Of a stretch of 64,000 nucleotides of DNA, positions 41,990-51,329 are shown piece by piece. A model generated the notes under the pieces. That model was not told where the DNA came from. It saw only the letters and a program-made list of their open reading frames with translations, and ran no database searches. The stretch comes from Verrucomicrobiales bacterium. Lineage in GTDB: Bacteria; Verrucomicrobiota; Verrucomicrobiia; Limisphaerales; CAIMTB01. Location: contig JAEUHG010000087.1 in the NCBI GenBank assembly GCA_016795425.1, forward strand, positions 1 through 64,000, given 5' to 3'. Each line of letters opens with the position of its first letter. The stretch's first letter is position 1. Both the position numbers and the translations under genes were made by a program.

Positions 41990-44900
41990 TTACCTTGCCT
42001 GGTGGTCCCTGGGAATGCTCGATGGCGGCGCGAGGAAGAGTCGGCTGGGTCCATTGTTCTGCGCCACCCAAAGATCGTCCACCCCATCCAGATTGAAATC
42101 CGCGGAAACACAGCCGCGCATGGAACCGTAGATTGGAATGCTTTGGGTGGCAGTCGGTTCGGCGATCAGGGTTCCGTCCTCTTTGGACTTCAGAAACAGC
42201 CCGCGCCCGGCATCCATGCGGTCATCCTCGTCGCGTCCGTCGAAGAAATTTTGCCCGCAAAACAGGCCATCTCCCCAGGGGTGATTTGGACCGATGCGGC
42301 AGAGGGACCGAATGGGCGTCCATTGGGCTTGGGCCGGCAGCGGTTTGAATTCGAAGCGATTCCCGCGGTTGTAGAAGACACCCGAAGCCAGGTGGCGGGC
42401 CTCGACGTGGGGGATCATGTCCGTGTGTCCACGAAGCATCTCCTCGACCGTGGTCTGGGAATAGGAACGATGGGTGGGATATTTCTGGCGTAGCCAGGGG
42501 ATTTCCACATCCAGGACATCGCGAGGGCGAGTGGGCACGAAGGCCCTTTTGGCCGGGTCGAAGGCCGCCTCGATCATGCCCAGCGCGCCGGTTCCCCGGA
42601 AATCGGCGAATCCCAGGCGCCAGGTGCCGGCGGCGTGGCGTTGGTGGGCCGAATTCAGGCCCCAATTGCCGGCCACAATGTCGATACGCTGATCGCCATC
42701 GAGGTCGGTTGCGAGAAGGCACTGCCAAAGACCGGTCCACTCCCCCATTCCGAACTGCTCCGAGACATCCTGAAACGAGTCGCCCGTGTTGAGCAGGATG
42801 CGGATGGGGCCCCATTCGCAGGCCAGTATCAGGTCCGTTCGACGGTCCCCGTTAAGGTCTGCCATGGCGATATCCGTGACCAACCCGACACGCAGGAGAG
42901 CTCGTGAACGGGCGGCATCGATGCTCAGGTGCCCCGACTGGTTGGTGAACACCATGGAGTTGGCGGCTTCGGGGTATCGGCCCCGGTGGCAACGACCGCC
43001 CACAACAACATCAAGGTCGCCGTCTGCATCGACATCACCGACACCCAATGAGCCCGGGCTGGCGCCAATCGAAGGCAACGCATTGGTGGCGATCCAGCCC
43101 TCGCCGATCCGGTCGAAGCGAAGGACCGAGGGTTGGCGTTCGTCTCCGGACTCCAGATTGGCGAGGGCGGCGAGCAGCGACATTCGACCCGGGGACAGTT
43201 CGGCAAAACGCAAGGCCACGATATCATCGGGAAGAGGGCCGGCTTCGAGGGGCGGCGCGGGTTCAACAAGGCCCTGTGCGTTGAGGTGCAGTGCGACCAG
43301 TGCGGAGCCCCGTGCGGCGCCGAGGACCATCCAGCATTTCTGGGATTCCTTGAGAACGGCGATTCCCGGGCCAAGCCTGCTCAATCGCCATGGCAGCAAC
43401 GGTTGGAGGGCGAAGTCATCAAATTCGGATTCTTGATGCGTGAAAAGGGCTGGCACGGTGACCTCCACCAGGGCTTTAGTCGGATCCGGCGATGGCTCGG
43501 ATTTGCGGAGGGGAGGCGCCGCCGTCGAAGTCGGTGCGCCGATTTCGTACCGACGATTGGGATCGACGTGCGGGACGGTGGACACCATTCCGTCGGGCCA
43601 CCGAATCTCGATGCTCAGTTGGTCGGCATTGGCGGAACCGGCGGCGAAGGTGACCTCGGGTTGATCTCCGGAGAGGTAACGACCACCAGCCAGGATTTCC
43701 TTTTGCTGACGCGGGACCGGGCCCCCGAGGAGGCTGACTTGGGCGCCGATGCCGTGCGTATTGCCTTTGGATGCCCGCAAGCGAACGGCAATGCGTGGGC
43801 GTTGGGAATCGTTTCGAGCGATCAAGGGCGCGTCGCGCCAGACGTTGCCCACTACATCCTGGTCGCCGTCGTTGTCGAGATCGGCGAGGGCCATGCCATG
43901 GGTGCATCGCGTGGCCTGGAAGCGCCAGGTGGCCGAGTAATCTTGGAAGCGAAGGCGACCGGTGTTCCGCCAGGCAACTTTGGGAACGTTCAGCGGGGCG
44001 CGGGCGAGGACTTGGGCTTGGATATTCTGGGGCGCTGCCCCCGTGGATTGCTCCGAGCTGTTGAGATTCCCCGCGTCGCGATCATTGAGGTCGTGGGGAT
44101 GTCCGTTCGAGACCAGGAGATCCTCGAACCCGTCGAGATCGACATCGAGAAAGATGGGACACCAAGACCAGTCGGACATGGCCAATCCAGCGTACCAGGC
44201 AATTTCGGCGTAGGTCCCATCCCCACGATTCCATTGAAACGTATTGCGCCCGAATTGCGCGCGGTCGATGTCGCGGATGCTGCGTCGAAGTCCGACCCCG
44301 ATCGGAGCCGCCTGGGCGAGATGGCGCGAGTGGTCTCGGCTCAACATCTCCAGAGTGAAGAGGTCGAGGTGGCCATCGCGATCGACGTCCGAGGCGTCGA
44401 CACCCATGCAGGCATAGCTCATGCATCGGATGGCCATGCGTGGCAGCGCTCGAAACTTGCCCCGACCGTCGCCCAGCCAGATGCGGTCGGGAGATTGGAA
44501 ATCCGAGCAGACATAGATGTCGGGTGTTCCATTGCCATCGAGGTCCCGGATTTGCACGGCGAGGCTGAGGTCTGGCGGGGCTTCGGCGAGGGGACGTCCG
44601 TCTTCGTCCACGAAGTGATCGTTCCATTGGGCCCGGGTAAAGACGCCTTGGCCGTTGTTGAGAAGGAGGACGTCGGGTTCCCCCAATTCGTACATCTGCT
44701 GCCCGATCAATGTGAGTTTCTTCGCGAAGCGCCCGGTAGGTTGCTGCACGCCGCCGACCATGCGCATGGGGATTCGCGCCCCATCACGCAGAATGGCGTC
44801 CACGCCAAAACGACAGACATACAGGTCGAGGTCCCCGTCGCCGTCGACATCTCCGAAAGCTGCGGACGTGGCGCCACCCGGCATGGCGACGCCGGCGGAC

Positions 44901-45394
44901 TCGGTGACATTGGTGAAGGTGCCGTTTCCTTGATTAAGGAACAGCGCGTCCGGTCCGAGGAAGGAGGTGACGTGGAGATCGGGGCGTCCGTCGCCATTGA
45001 CGTCGGCTGCGACGGCGCCCGTGGCGATGAGGTGCTGACAGGAGAGCCCGGCAGTTTCCGTGACATTGGTGAACTGCCATTGGCCCAGGTTTCTGAACAA
45101 GGCGCTGGGACCCTCCTTGCTGCACAAGAAGAGGTCGCACCACCCGTCGCCATCGAAGTCGGCAAGTGCTACGCCGGCGCCATTCATCAGGTTTTGTCGA
45201 ACCGCATAACGCGCTGGGGAAATGCGATTGGTCCATACGATTCCTAGAGAGGCAGCCGTCAGTTCCGTGAAGCCGTCTCCCGGACCTGGCGAGGGAGTGA
45301 TGGGTAGGGATCGAACCGGGCTGGAGGTCGATTGAGATCGTTCCGCCGCGCGAACCGGAGCCGTTGCCACGACGATCAAAATGGCGAGGAGCAT
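41990..45394 (-). CDS. Giant secreted FG-GAP/VCBS protein with ASPIC/UnbV domain, copy 1
   Basis: A 1134-aa exported protein. The ATG at 45394 starts a signal peptide (MLLAILIVVATAPVRAA). Two beta-propeller-like parts made of FG-GAP/VCBS repeats carry many DxDGDGxxD calcium loops (ALADFDGDGWCDLFL, DVDGDGDLDLYV, ADVNGDGRPDL). They are separated by an ASPIC/UnbV domain (PRIAVRLRASKGNTHGIGAQVSLLGG, AGGRYLSGDQPEVTFAAG, IEIRWPDG). The family resembles animal CRTAC1; bacterial function is unknown, probably cell-surface or adhesive. It is a tandem paralogue of the next gene (99 bp apart), colinear over the full length. It is convergent with the CarH-like gene, 20 bp between stops. Confidence 0.85.
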   Translation of the reverse strand: MLLAILIVVATAPVRAAERSQSTSSPVRSLPITPSPGPGDGFTELTAASLGIVWTNRISPARYAVRQNLMNGAGVALADFDGDGWCDLFLCSKEGPSALFRNLGQWQFTNVTETAGLSCQHLIATGAVAADVNGDGRPDLHVTSFLGPDALFLNQGNGTFTNVTESAGVAMPGGATSAAFGDVDGDGDLDLYVCRFGVDAILRDGARIPMRMVGGVQQPTGRFAKKLTLIGQQMYELGEPDVLLLNNGQGVFTRAQWNDHFVDEDGRPLAEAPPDLSLAVQIRDLDGNGTPDIYVCSDFQSPDRIWLGDGRGKFRALPRMAIRCMSYACMGVDASDVDRDGHLDLFTLEMLSRDHSRHLAQAAPIGVGLRRSIRDIDRAQFGRNTFQWNRGDGTYAEIAWYAGLAMSDWSWCPIFLDVDLDGFEDLLVSNGHPHDLNDRDAGNLNSSEQSTGAAPQNIQAQVLARAPLNVPKVAWRNTGRLRFQDYSATWRFQATRCTHGMALADLDNDGDQDVVGNVWRDAPLIARNDSQRPRIAVRLRASKGNTHGIGAQVSLLGGPVPRQQKEILAGGRYLSGDQPEVTFAAGSANADQLSIEIRWPDGMVSTVPHVDPNRRYEIGAPTSTAAPPLRKSEPSPDPTKALVEVTVPALFTHQESEFDDFALQPLLPWRLSRLGPGIAVLKESQKCWMVLGAARGSALVALHLNAQGLVEPAPPLEAGPLPDDIVALRFAELSPGRMSLLAALANLESGDERQPSVLRFDRIGEGWIATNALPSIGASPGSLGVGDVDADGDLDVVVGGRCHRGRYPEAANSMVFTNQSGHLSIDAARSRALLRVGLVTDIAMADLNGDRRTDLILACEWGPIRILLNTGDSFQDVSEQFGMGEWTGLWQCLLATDLDGDQRIDIVAGNWGLNSAHQRHAAGTWRLGFADFRGTGALGMIEAAFDPAKRAFVPTRPRDVLDVEIPWLRQKYPTHRSYSQTTVEEMLRGHTDMIPHVEARHLASGVFYNRGNRFEFKPLPAQAQWTPIRSLCRIGPNHPWGDGLFCGQNFFDGRDEDDRMDAGRGLFLKSKEDGTLIAEPTATQSIPIYGSMRGCVSADFNLDGVDDLWVAQNNGPSRLFLAPPSSIPRDHQAR

Positions 45395-45493
45395 TCTGAC
45401 AGCCGCGTGGGCCTGGTCCCTGTCTATCCTTGGAATTTGGAGGGCCCGAGGGAAACAAGGTGGCGATGACGGTGCGCGGGGCGGAGCCACGGT

Positions 45494-48400
45494 TTAGGGG
45501 ATGTTGGAAACCTCACCGCCAGCAGTGATTGAAATCTGTGGTGCCGAGGCGCTGAGCGGGTGGATTTTGGGATCGTGACCTGGGAAATGCACCCAGATGG
45601 CAGTGGCCCCCTGTTGTCGGGCCAACACGAGAAGGAAGGCATCCTGGGACATTCGCCCACTGCCCGCACGCACCTCATGCACCGGGCCCATGCCATGGGG
45701 ATACACCAGGCGCACCCGGGCCCCGATGGCATCGGGGTTCGATGCTGTGCCCACAAGGCGGACGCGAAGTCCCGGCGGCGCATGGCGATTCCGCAGAACG
45801 ACCGGCGGTCCGGAATTCTGCGAGACGGCGAGGTCGATGCGACCGTCCTGATCGAAGTCGGCGATGGCCGCACCACGTTGTTCTCCCAGGATCTCGATGC
45901 CGGAAACCTGGGAGGGAACGGTCGTGAACCGTCCTTTCCCGTCATTGGCGAGAAGGAGCCCTCGGCCGGAATCCATGCGGTCTTCCTCCTCGCGGATATC
46001 GAAGAAATTCTGGGGTGCGAACAGGTCCACATCGCCGTCGCCATCAAAGTCGGCTGCGGCGAAACCGAAGACGGGTGTCCATTGGACATCACGAGGCAAC
46101 TCGACGGCTTCGAACGACTTTCCATGATTGAGAAAGACGAACGAGGCGAGGGTGGTAGCCTCGACCCTGCGAAACTGGGTGGCGTGTTCGCCGAGAATCT
46201 GTTCCATCGAAGCGCGGGCGAAGTCGGCGTGCTTGGGAAACGCCGCGGGTAGCCACCTCAATTCGGTGGCGAGTTGGTCGCGCGTGCGCAGCGGGACCGG
46301 GACCTTGCGGTCGGGGTGATGCATAGTCTCCACCACGCTGACGTGGCCGTCGCCGTCCAGGTCACCGTAGTAGAGGTGCCAGGGTCCACCAGGCGCGCGT
46401 TGCTGGTAGCTGTTGCGCCCCCAGTTGGCGGCGGCGAGGTCCATGCGTCCGTCGCCATCGAAGTCGGCGGCGGCGAGGCCTTGCCAAAGTCCCAGCGTAC
46501 CGGTCAGCCCAAGGTCGGCCGTGCGTTCAACAAGTCGGTCCGATTCCCAGGCAAAGACGCGCAGGGGACCCCATTCGCAGGCTAGAACGAGTTCCGGCCG
46601 CGGGTCGCCGAGCAGATCGGTAAGGAGAACTCCGGTGACGAGGCCAACGCGGTGCAGGGCTTCCGAGGCATGGGGTGGGGCTGGGTTGAAGGAGCCCTGG
46701 TCGTTGAGGTAGAGACGCGTGTCGACGGGTTCGGGGTAGCGACCGAAGGCGAGGCGTCCAGCGATGACCAAATCGATGTCCCCGTCGCCGTCCACGTCGC
46801 CGGCGGCCATGGAACCGGGACTCGAGAGGGTGTCGGTGGCAGGGACGGGCGGGCCTTGGATCCATTTGTCGCCGCGCCTCTGAAATCTTCGCGCGGCGGG
46901 TCCTTGGGTTTCCTTGGATTCGTAGTTGGCGAGGGCGACCAGGAGGTTGGGTTGATTCGAACCGGAGGAGAATCCCACCCAACCGAGGGCGTCATCCGGC
47001 AGTGGAGCGTCATCGAACGGCAGCGGTTCCCACGAACCTCGATCGCCGGGCTGGTATTTTGCTGCCATCAACTTTCCGCCGCGACCGTTCCCGACCAGCA
47101 GGTCCTCCCGGCCGTCCTGATCCAAGTCGTAGAACATCACGCCTGGGCCTTGAAAGGATTGGCGCCAGGGAAGCAACGGTTGGGCTGAGAACTCGTCGGT
47201 GGCTGGATCTTGGTGGAGGAATGCCGCCGGGATCTCGGTGGAGGAGAACCAAGGTGAAGGACGAGGGGGGGGCGATGGGGACGTCGTTTTCGATTCGGGC
47301 GGCGTGCCGGGCGCGTCGATTTCGTAAATCCGATTGGCGCGAAGGTCCTGGAGTCGGGTCGTGGCGCCATCGCGCCAACGAATCTCCAGTTCCAGAGGTT
47401 CCAATCCATTACCGGCGGCGAACGTTCGCTGGCCCTGGTCGCAGGACAGGTATCGTCCGCCCACCAGCATTTCCTGCTCCTGCGGCGGGAGCGAGCCACA
47501 GCGGACGCGGAGGTGAGCGGAGGCTGCCTGGGTATTGGGGGCGCGACCCTTGAGGCGAATGGCCAGACGAGGTTTCGCCGCGTTGTTCCGGCAGATCCAG
47601 GGGGGTCCGTTGAAGGCGTTGCCGACGACGTCGAGATCGCCATCATTGTCGAGGTCGGCCAGGGCCATGCCGTGACTGACGATCTTGAAATCGAAACCCC
47701 AGGCGGTGCTGCGGTCCTCGAAGGTGAGGTCGCCGCGATTGCGCCAGGCGATATGCGGCGAATCGAGAGGCGGGTAGCGCAGGAGTTGGTCGGTGAATGA
47801 ATCGTTGGGTCGCCGTCCTTCCCCTCGACCAACGCCTCCCGAGGCGTCGAGGTCGTTGACGTCGTGCGGGTATCCGCTGGAGATGAGGAGGTCCTCGTAT
47901 CCATCCAGATCGACGTCGAGGAAGATGGGGGTCCAGGACCAGTCCGAAGTGGCGACGCCAGCAAACCAGGCGATCTCGGCGTAAGTGCCGTCCCCACGAT
48001 TCCATGCCAGGATGCTGCGGGAGACGGCGTCGCGCTGCAGGGGATCCTTGGGGCGGCGCAGGCCTGGGTCGGCGCCGCGGACGACATGGGTCAGGTGTCG
48101 GAAATGTTCCCCAGGCAGCATCTCGAGGGTGTAGAAGTCGAGGTGTCCATCGCGGTCGATATCGGCAAAGTCGACGCCCATCGAGGCGTAACTCATGGTG
48201 CGAAGCGCGATGCTGCTGAGCGCTCGGAATCGCCCTTTGCCATCGTTGATCCAACAACGGTCGGGAGTTTGGAAGTCGTTGCAGACGTAGATATCCGGGA
48301 AACTGTCACCGTTGACATCGCGCAACTGAACCGAGAATCCCAGATCCATGGGAGTCTCGGTGAGGGGCTGTCCGGATTCGTCGACGAAGTATTCCTTCCA

Positions 48401-49201
48401 GGAAACGGGTGTGAAACGGCCCTGGCCTTGGTTGAGAAAAAGGAAGTCGGGCTCGCCAAGTTCGTAGAGCCGGTCGTTGAGAATGCGGATCCGGCGACCA
48501 TTGCGGCCGGCGACCACTGGTTGTCCCGCCACCATCCGGGTCGAAATGAGGGAGCCGTCGCGGAGCAGGGCTTCGGCCGCAAAGCGGGCGACGTAGAGGT
48601 CGAGATCGCCATCCCCGTCCAAATCCGCGGCTGCGGACGAGGTGCCCGCGCCGGGCGTGCTGACGCCTGCCGAATCGATCCCGTTGGTGAAGGTGCCGTC
48701 GCCGCGATTGAAATAAAGCGCGTCAGGCCCGAGGAACGAGGTGACGTGCAAGTCGAGGAGGCCGTCGCCGTTGAGGTCGGCGAAGAGGGCTCCGCTGGAG
48801 ATCAGGTTGGTGGCGGCAACCCCGGCTTGTTCGGTCACATTGGTGAAGCGCCAGCCGCCGAGGTTCCGGAAGAGTCCGTTGGCTCCCTCGCGATTGCAGA
48901 GATAGATGTCGCACCATCCATCGCCGTCGTAGTCGCCCAAGGCCACGCCCGCCCCGTTCATGAGGTTCTGGCGCTTGGCATACCGCGCCGGGGAACAACG
49001 ATTCGTCCAGTGGATGCCGATGTCCGCGGCCTTGAGACGCGTGAACGCTGGCTCCATGCCGACCGGTTGGACAGCCAGATAGCGTCGCCCCGTCTCCTGT
49101 TGCCACGATTCGGCGGGCGCCGGCGCCGCGTAGGCGGCGATGACGTGGCTAAGGATTGGGCCCAGGCATAGCAATGCCAGGGCGGCGGCGAAACGGGGCA
49201 C
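45494..49201 (-). CDS. Giant secreted FG-GAP/VCBS protein with ASPIC/UnbV domain, copy 2
   Basis: A 1235-aa exported paralogue of the neighbouring protein. The start is the GTG at 49201, giving a signal peptide (FAAALALLCLGPILSHVIAAYA). The repeat order is the same: an IHWTNRCSPARYAKRQNLMNG block, FG-GAP repeats with DYDGDGWCDIYL and DLDGDGDLDLYVARF, an ASPIC/UnbV domain (PRLAIRLKGRAPNTQAASAHLRV, MLVGGRYLSCDQGQRTFAAGN, LEIRWRDG), and a second FG-GAP array (DVDGDGDIDLVIAG, DFDGDGRMDLAAANWG). It then has a second ASPIC-like end (GLRVRLVGTASNPDAIGARVRLVYPHG) that copy 1 lacks. The long acidic metal loops suggest calcium-dependent folding outside the cell. Confidence 0.85.
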   Translation of the reverse strand: MPRFAAALALLCLGPILSHVIAAYAAPAPAESWQQETGRRYLAVQPVGMEPAFTRLKAADIGIHWTNRCSPARYAKRQNLMNGAGVALGDYDGDGWCDIYLCNREGANGLFRNLGGWRFTNVTEQAGVAATNLISSGALFADLNGDGLLDLHVTSFLGPDALYFNRGDGTFTNGIDSAGVSTPGAGTSSAAADLDGDGDLDLYVARFAAEALLRDGSLISTRMVAGQPVVAGRNGRRIRILNDRLYELGEPDFLFLNQGQGRFTPVSWKEYFVDESGQPLTETPMDLGFSVQLRDVNGDSFPDIYVCNDFQTPDRCWINDGKGRFRALSSIALRTMSYASMGVDFADIDRDGHLDFYTLEMLPGEHFRHLTHVVRGADPGLRRPKDPLQRDAVSRSILAWNRGDGTYAEIAWFAGVATSDWSWTPIFLDVDLDGYEDLLISSGYPHDVNDLDASGGVGRGEGRRPNDSFTDQLLRYPPLDSPHIAWRNRGDLTFEDRSTAWGFDFKIVSHGMALADLDNDGDLDVVGNAFNGPPWICRNNAAKPRLAIRLKGRAPNTQAASAHLRVRCGSLPPQEQEMLVGGRYLSCDQGQRTFAAGNGLEPLELEIRWRDGATTRLQDLRANRIYEIDAPGTPPESKTTSPSPPPRPSPWFSSTEIPAAFLHQDPATDEFSAQPLLPWRQSFQGPGVMFYDLDQDGREDLLVGNGRGGKLMAAKYQPGDRGSWEPLPFDDAPLPDDALGWVGFSSGSNQPNLLVALANYESKETQGPAARRFQRRGDKWIQGPPVPATDTLSSPGSMAAGDVDGDGDIDLVIAGRLAFGRYPEPVDTRLYLNDQGSFNPAPPHASEALHRVGLVTGVLLTDLLGDPRPELVLACEWGPLRVFAWESDRLVERTADLGLTGTLGLWQGLAAADFDGDGRMDLAAANWGRNSYQQRAPGGPWHLYYGDLDGDGHVSVVETMHHPDRKVPVPLRTRDQLATELRWLPAAFPKHADFARASMEQILGEHATQFRRVEATTLASFVFLNHGKSFEAVELPRDVQWTPVFGFAAADFDGDGDVDLFAPQNFFDIREEEDRMDSGRGLLLANDGKGRFTTVPSQVSGIEILGEQRGAAIADFDQDGRIDLAVSQNSGPPVVLRNRHAPPGLRVRLVGTASNPDAIGARVRLVYPHGMGPVHEVRAGSGRMSQDAFLLVLARQQGATAIWVHFPGHDPKIHPLSASAPQISITAGGEVSNIP

Positions 49202-49274
49202 GAGGAGTTTCTACACGGAATGCCTGTGGAGACCAAGCCCTGCATGTGCCGACGGAGTCATGACCGTCGTGAAA

Positions 49275-49286
49275 GCAATGCATTGC
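49275..49286. promoter_or_regulatory. 12-bp perfect palindrome upstream of the PQQ-type propeller gene
   Basis: GCAATGCATTGC is fully self-complementary and lies 32 bp before the propeller gene's start, in the 116-bp intergenic region shared with the divergent FG-GAP gene. It shares the core TGCATTGC with the 15-bp palindromes near ispH but not their outer CTT/AAG bases. It could be an operator or chance. Confidence 0.25.
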
Positions 49287-49317
49287 CGGGAACCGCGCTC
49301 CCGGGGCACAAAGGTAC

Positions 49318-50667
49318 GTGATCCGAATGCTACGCGTCGCGTTCTTGGCGGCCGGGACCGTGTTCCAGGCCTGGGCCGCAGATTGGCCTCAATTTCTCGG
49401 ACCGACCGGCGACGGGCGTTCGACCGAGACCGGCCTGGTGGATCGAGTACCTGCCAGCGGGTTGCCGATCCTTTGGGAACGGAAGGTTGGCACGGGCTAC
49501 AGCGCCCCTTCGGTAAGGGAGGGGCAACTCGTCCTCCATCACCGCGAGGGAAACCAGGAAATCTTGGAGTCCATGGACGCGGGCACGGGAAAGTCCTCCT
49601 GGCGCCTGGCCACTCCCTCGCAGTTCCAGGATCCCTACGGATACAACAATGGTCCTCGCTGCACGCCGCTGCTGACGTCGAACCGGGTCTATGCGCTGGG
49701 GGCGGAAGGCCGCTTGGTGGGTGCCGAGCGAAGCACCGGCAAGAAGCTTTGGGAACGGGAAACCGGCAAGGACTTTGAGGTTCCGGAGGCGTTCTTCGGC
49801 GTCGGCAGCACGCCCATCCTCGAGGGTGGACGATTGATCGTCATGGTGGGCGGCCAGCCCAACAGCGGGGTGGTGGCTTTCGAACCCGAGACCGGAAAGA
49901 CGCTGTGGCAGAGCGTCGGCGAAACGAATTGGACCGGCCAGACCATGCGGGGTTGGCCTGGAGAACCGTTGGTTCGCTGGCAGCGCGCCGAGAAGCAGGC
50001 GAGTTACGCTTCCCCCGTTGCCGCGACGTTTCATGGACAGCGCCACGTTCTTTGTCTGTTGCGCCAGGGATTGGTCTCGGTGAATCCGACCAATGGCGCG
50101 GTGAATTTCAGTTTCTGGTTTCGCGCGCGGGTCAATGAATCGGTGAACGCCGCCAATCCTGTCGTACAAGGCGATCTCGTTCTGATCAGTGCCGCCTACT
50201 ACCGTGTGGGATCCGTGCTGCTGAAAGTCCGACCGGATGGACGAGGCGTCGACGAGGTGTGGCGCGGCACCTCGCTGGAGATGCATTGGGGCACGCCGCT
50301 GCTGGTCGATGGGTTGCTCTACGGATTCAGCGGGCGCAACGAACCCGACGCGGTTTTTCGCTGTGTGGAATTCGCGACGGGGAAGACGAAGTGGGAACGC
50401 GACGAACGCTGGCCGCCGCATTCGACACGGCAACCCGGCGTCTTCGGGCGCGGGTCGTTGATTCTGGCGGACGGCAGGCTGATCGCATTGGGGGAGGGGG
50501 GATTGCTGGGACTGATTCGTCCGAACGCCGAGCGTTGCGAGGAAGTGGGCCGGTGGCAGGTGCCGTCGCTGGGATACCCGTGCTGGGCGGGGCCGGTGCT
50601 GGCGGATGGCCGGCTGTATCTGCGCAGCGAGGACAGGTTGGTGTGTTTGTCGGTGAAGGCGCCGTAG
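49318..50667 (+). CDS. Secreted PQQ-type beta-propeller protein
   Basis: A 449-aa exported protein with a signal peptide (LRVAFLAAGTVFQAWA, ending at about residue 20) followed directly by DWPQFLGPTGDGRS, the typical mature start of planctomycete/verrucomicrobial 'outer membrane protein assembly factor BamB family' proteins. PQQ/BamB-like blades are visible: SMDAGTGKSSWRL, GAERSTGKKLWERETG, AFEPETGKTLWQ, CVEFATGKTKWERD. There is no dehydrogenase catalytic residue set, so a scaffold or sugar-active role is as likely as redox. The GTG at 49318 is used; an ATG at 49327 is also possible. It is divergent from the FG-GAP pair. Confidence 0.8.
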   Translation: MIRMLRVAFLAAGTVFQAWAADWPQFLGPTGDGRSTETGLVDRVPASGLPILWERKVGTGYSAPSVREGQLVLHHREGNQEILESMDAGTGKSSWRLATPSQFQDPYGYNNGPRCTPLLTSNRVYALGAEGRLVGAERSTGKKLWERETGKDFEVPEAFFGVGSTPILEGGRLIVMVGGQPNSGVVAFEPETGKTLWQSVGETNWTGQTMRGWPGEPLVRWQRAEKQASYASPVAATFHGQRHVLCLLRQGLVSVNPTNGAVNFSFWFRARVNESVNAANPVVQGDLVLISAAYYRVGSVLLKVRPDGRGVDEVWRGTSLEMHWGTPLLVDGLLYGFSGRNEPDAVFRCVEFATGKTKWERDERWPPHSTRQPGVFGRGSLILADGRLIALGEGGLLGLIRPNAERCEEVGRWQVPSLGYPCWAGPVLADGRLYLRSEDRLVCLSVKAP

Positions 50668-50813
50668 TCGGTCGGCGAACGGCGTTCGTCCCGGTTCGGG
50701 CAGGCCCTTTGCATCGCCTTGTGAAGGGTGGTCTGCTTTTCCCTGTAAGGAATGGGATCTGATTCGCGTTTTCTGGGTGGAGGGAGGAAGGCAAGAATGG
50801 TGATCCGAAGATC

Positions 50814-50858
50814 TATGTACCACAGAGACACGGAGGCACAGAGGAGGGGTCTGAATGA
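50814..50858 (+). repeat. 45-bp direct repeat, copy A (contains the GxxExxY start codon)
   Basis: This segment recurs at 51235-51279 with 44 of 45 identical bases (A versus C at one position). Its inner part, ACCACAGAGACACGG... (50819-50844), also recurs inverted at 51330-51355. The ATG at 50815 and the first 15 codons of the GxxExxY gene are read from it. Confidence 0.85.
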
Positions 50859-51279
50859 ACTGACCGAAAGGGTGATTGGGTTGTCCATCGAGATTCACAG
50901 AGAATTGGGTCCGGGACTGCTCGAGAGTGCCTACGACGAATGCCTTGCGTTTGAGATCTCCAGGGCCGGCCTTAGTTTCAGGCGTCAAGAGCCGATGCCC
51001 GTGCGCTACAAGGAGGTGGAGCTTGATTGCGGTTACCGACTGGATTTTGTGGTCGAGAACGCGCTGATCCTCGAGTTGAAAGCGGTGACGCAACTTCTAC
51101 CGATTCACGATGCCCAGTTGCTCACTTACCTAAGGCTCTCCGGAAAGTCGCTGGGCCTATTGATCAACTTCAACGTTCCGGTGCTCACACGCGGAGTAAA
51201 GAGAGTGGTGTGCGGAGACTTGTTCAGGGAGAGGTATGTACCACAGAGACACGGCGGCACAGAGGAGGGGTCTGAATGA
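50815..51279 (+). CDS. GxxExxY family protein
   Basis: A 154-aa protein. The family signature is ELGPGLLESAYDE (about 31-43), followed by the conserved LSFRRQEPMPVRYKEVELDCGYRLDFVVENALILELKAV, with a PD-(D/E)xK-nuclease-like D...E-x-K arrangement. The family is of unknown function and widely scattered, often in near-repeat contexts. The N-terminus MYHRDTEAQRRG comes from the 45-bp repeat. The same repeat at the 3' end is read in another frame as YVPQRHGGTEEGSE and supplies the stop codon. An upstream ATG at 50797 would add six residues. Confidence 0.8.
   Translation: MYHRDTEAQRRGLNELTERVIGLSIEIHRELGPGLLESAYDECLAFEISRAGLSFRRQEPMPVRYKEVELDCGYRLDFVVENALILELKAVTQLLPIHDAQLLTYLRLSGKSLGLLINFNVPVLTRGVKRVVCGDLFRERYVPQRHGGTEEGSE
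51235..51279 (+). repeat. 45-bp direct repeat, copy B (contains the GxxExxY stop codon)
   Basis: This is 44/45 identical to 50814-50858. In the frame used by copy A it begins a second GxxExxY-like ORF (see 51236-51313). Confidence 0.85.
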
Positions 51280-51313
51280 GTTGATCGAGGCCATCGCCAT
51301 GATCGCCTCTTGA
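51236..51313 (+). pseudogene. Truncated second GxxExxY start (remnant)
   Basis: From the ATG in repeat copy B, 25 codons read MYHRDTAAQRRGLNELIEA and end at TGA after IAMIAS. The first 16 residues match the start of the intact gene (MYHRDTEAQRRGLNEL) with one change, after which similarity fades (IEAIAMIAS versus TERVIGLSI). Together with the inverted end at 51330-51355 this looks like an internally deleted second copy of the element. Confidence 0.5.
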
Positions 51314-51329
51314 TCTCCGGCGGTCCGTG

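Noticed and set aside
43133..45247. 704-codon open frame opposite the first FG-GAP protein
   Set aside because: Asp-rich sense repeats give long antisense Val/Ile/Asp-rich frames; no start signal or domain.
49330..51093. 587-codon open frame opposite the PQQ-type gene and running into the GxxExxY element
   Set aside because: It crosses a clear intergenic region and the repeat element in antisense; not a plausible gene.
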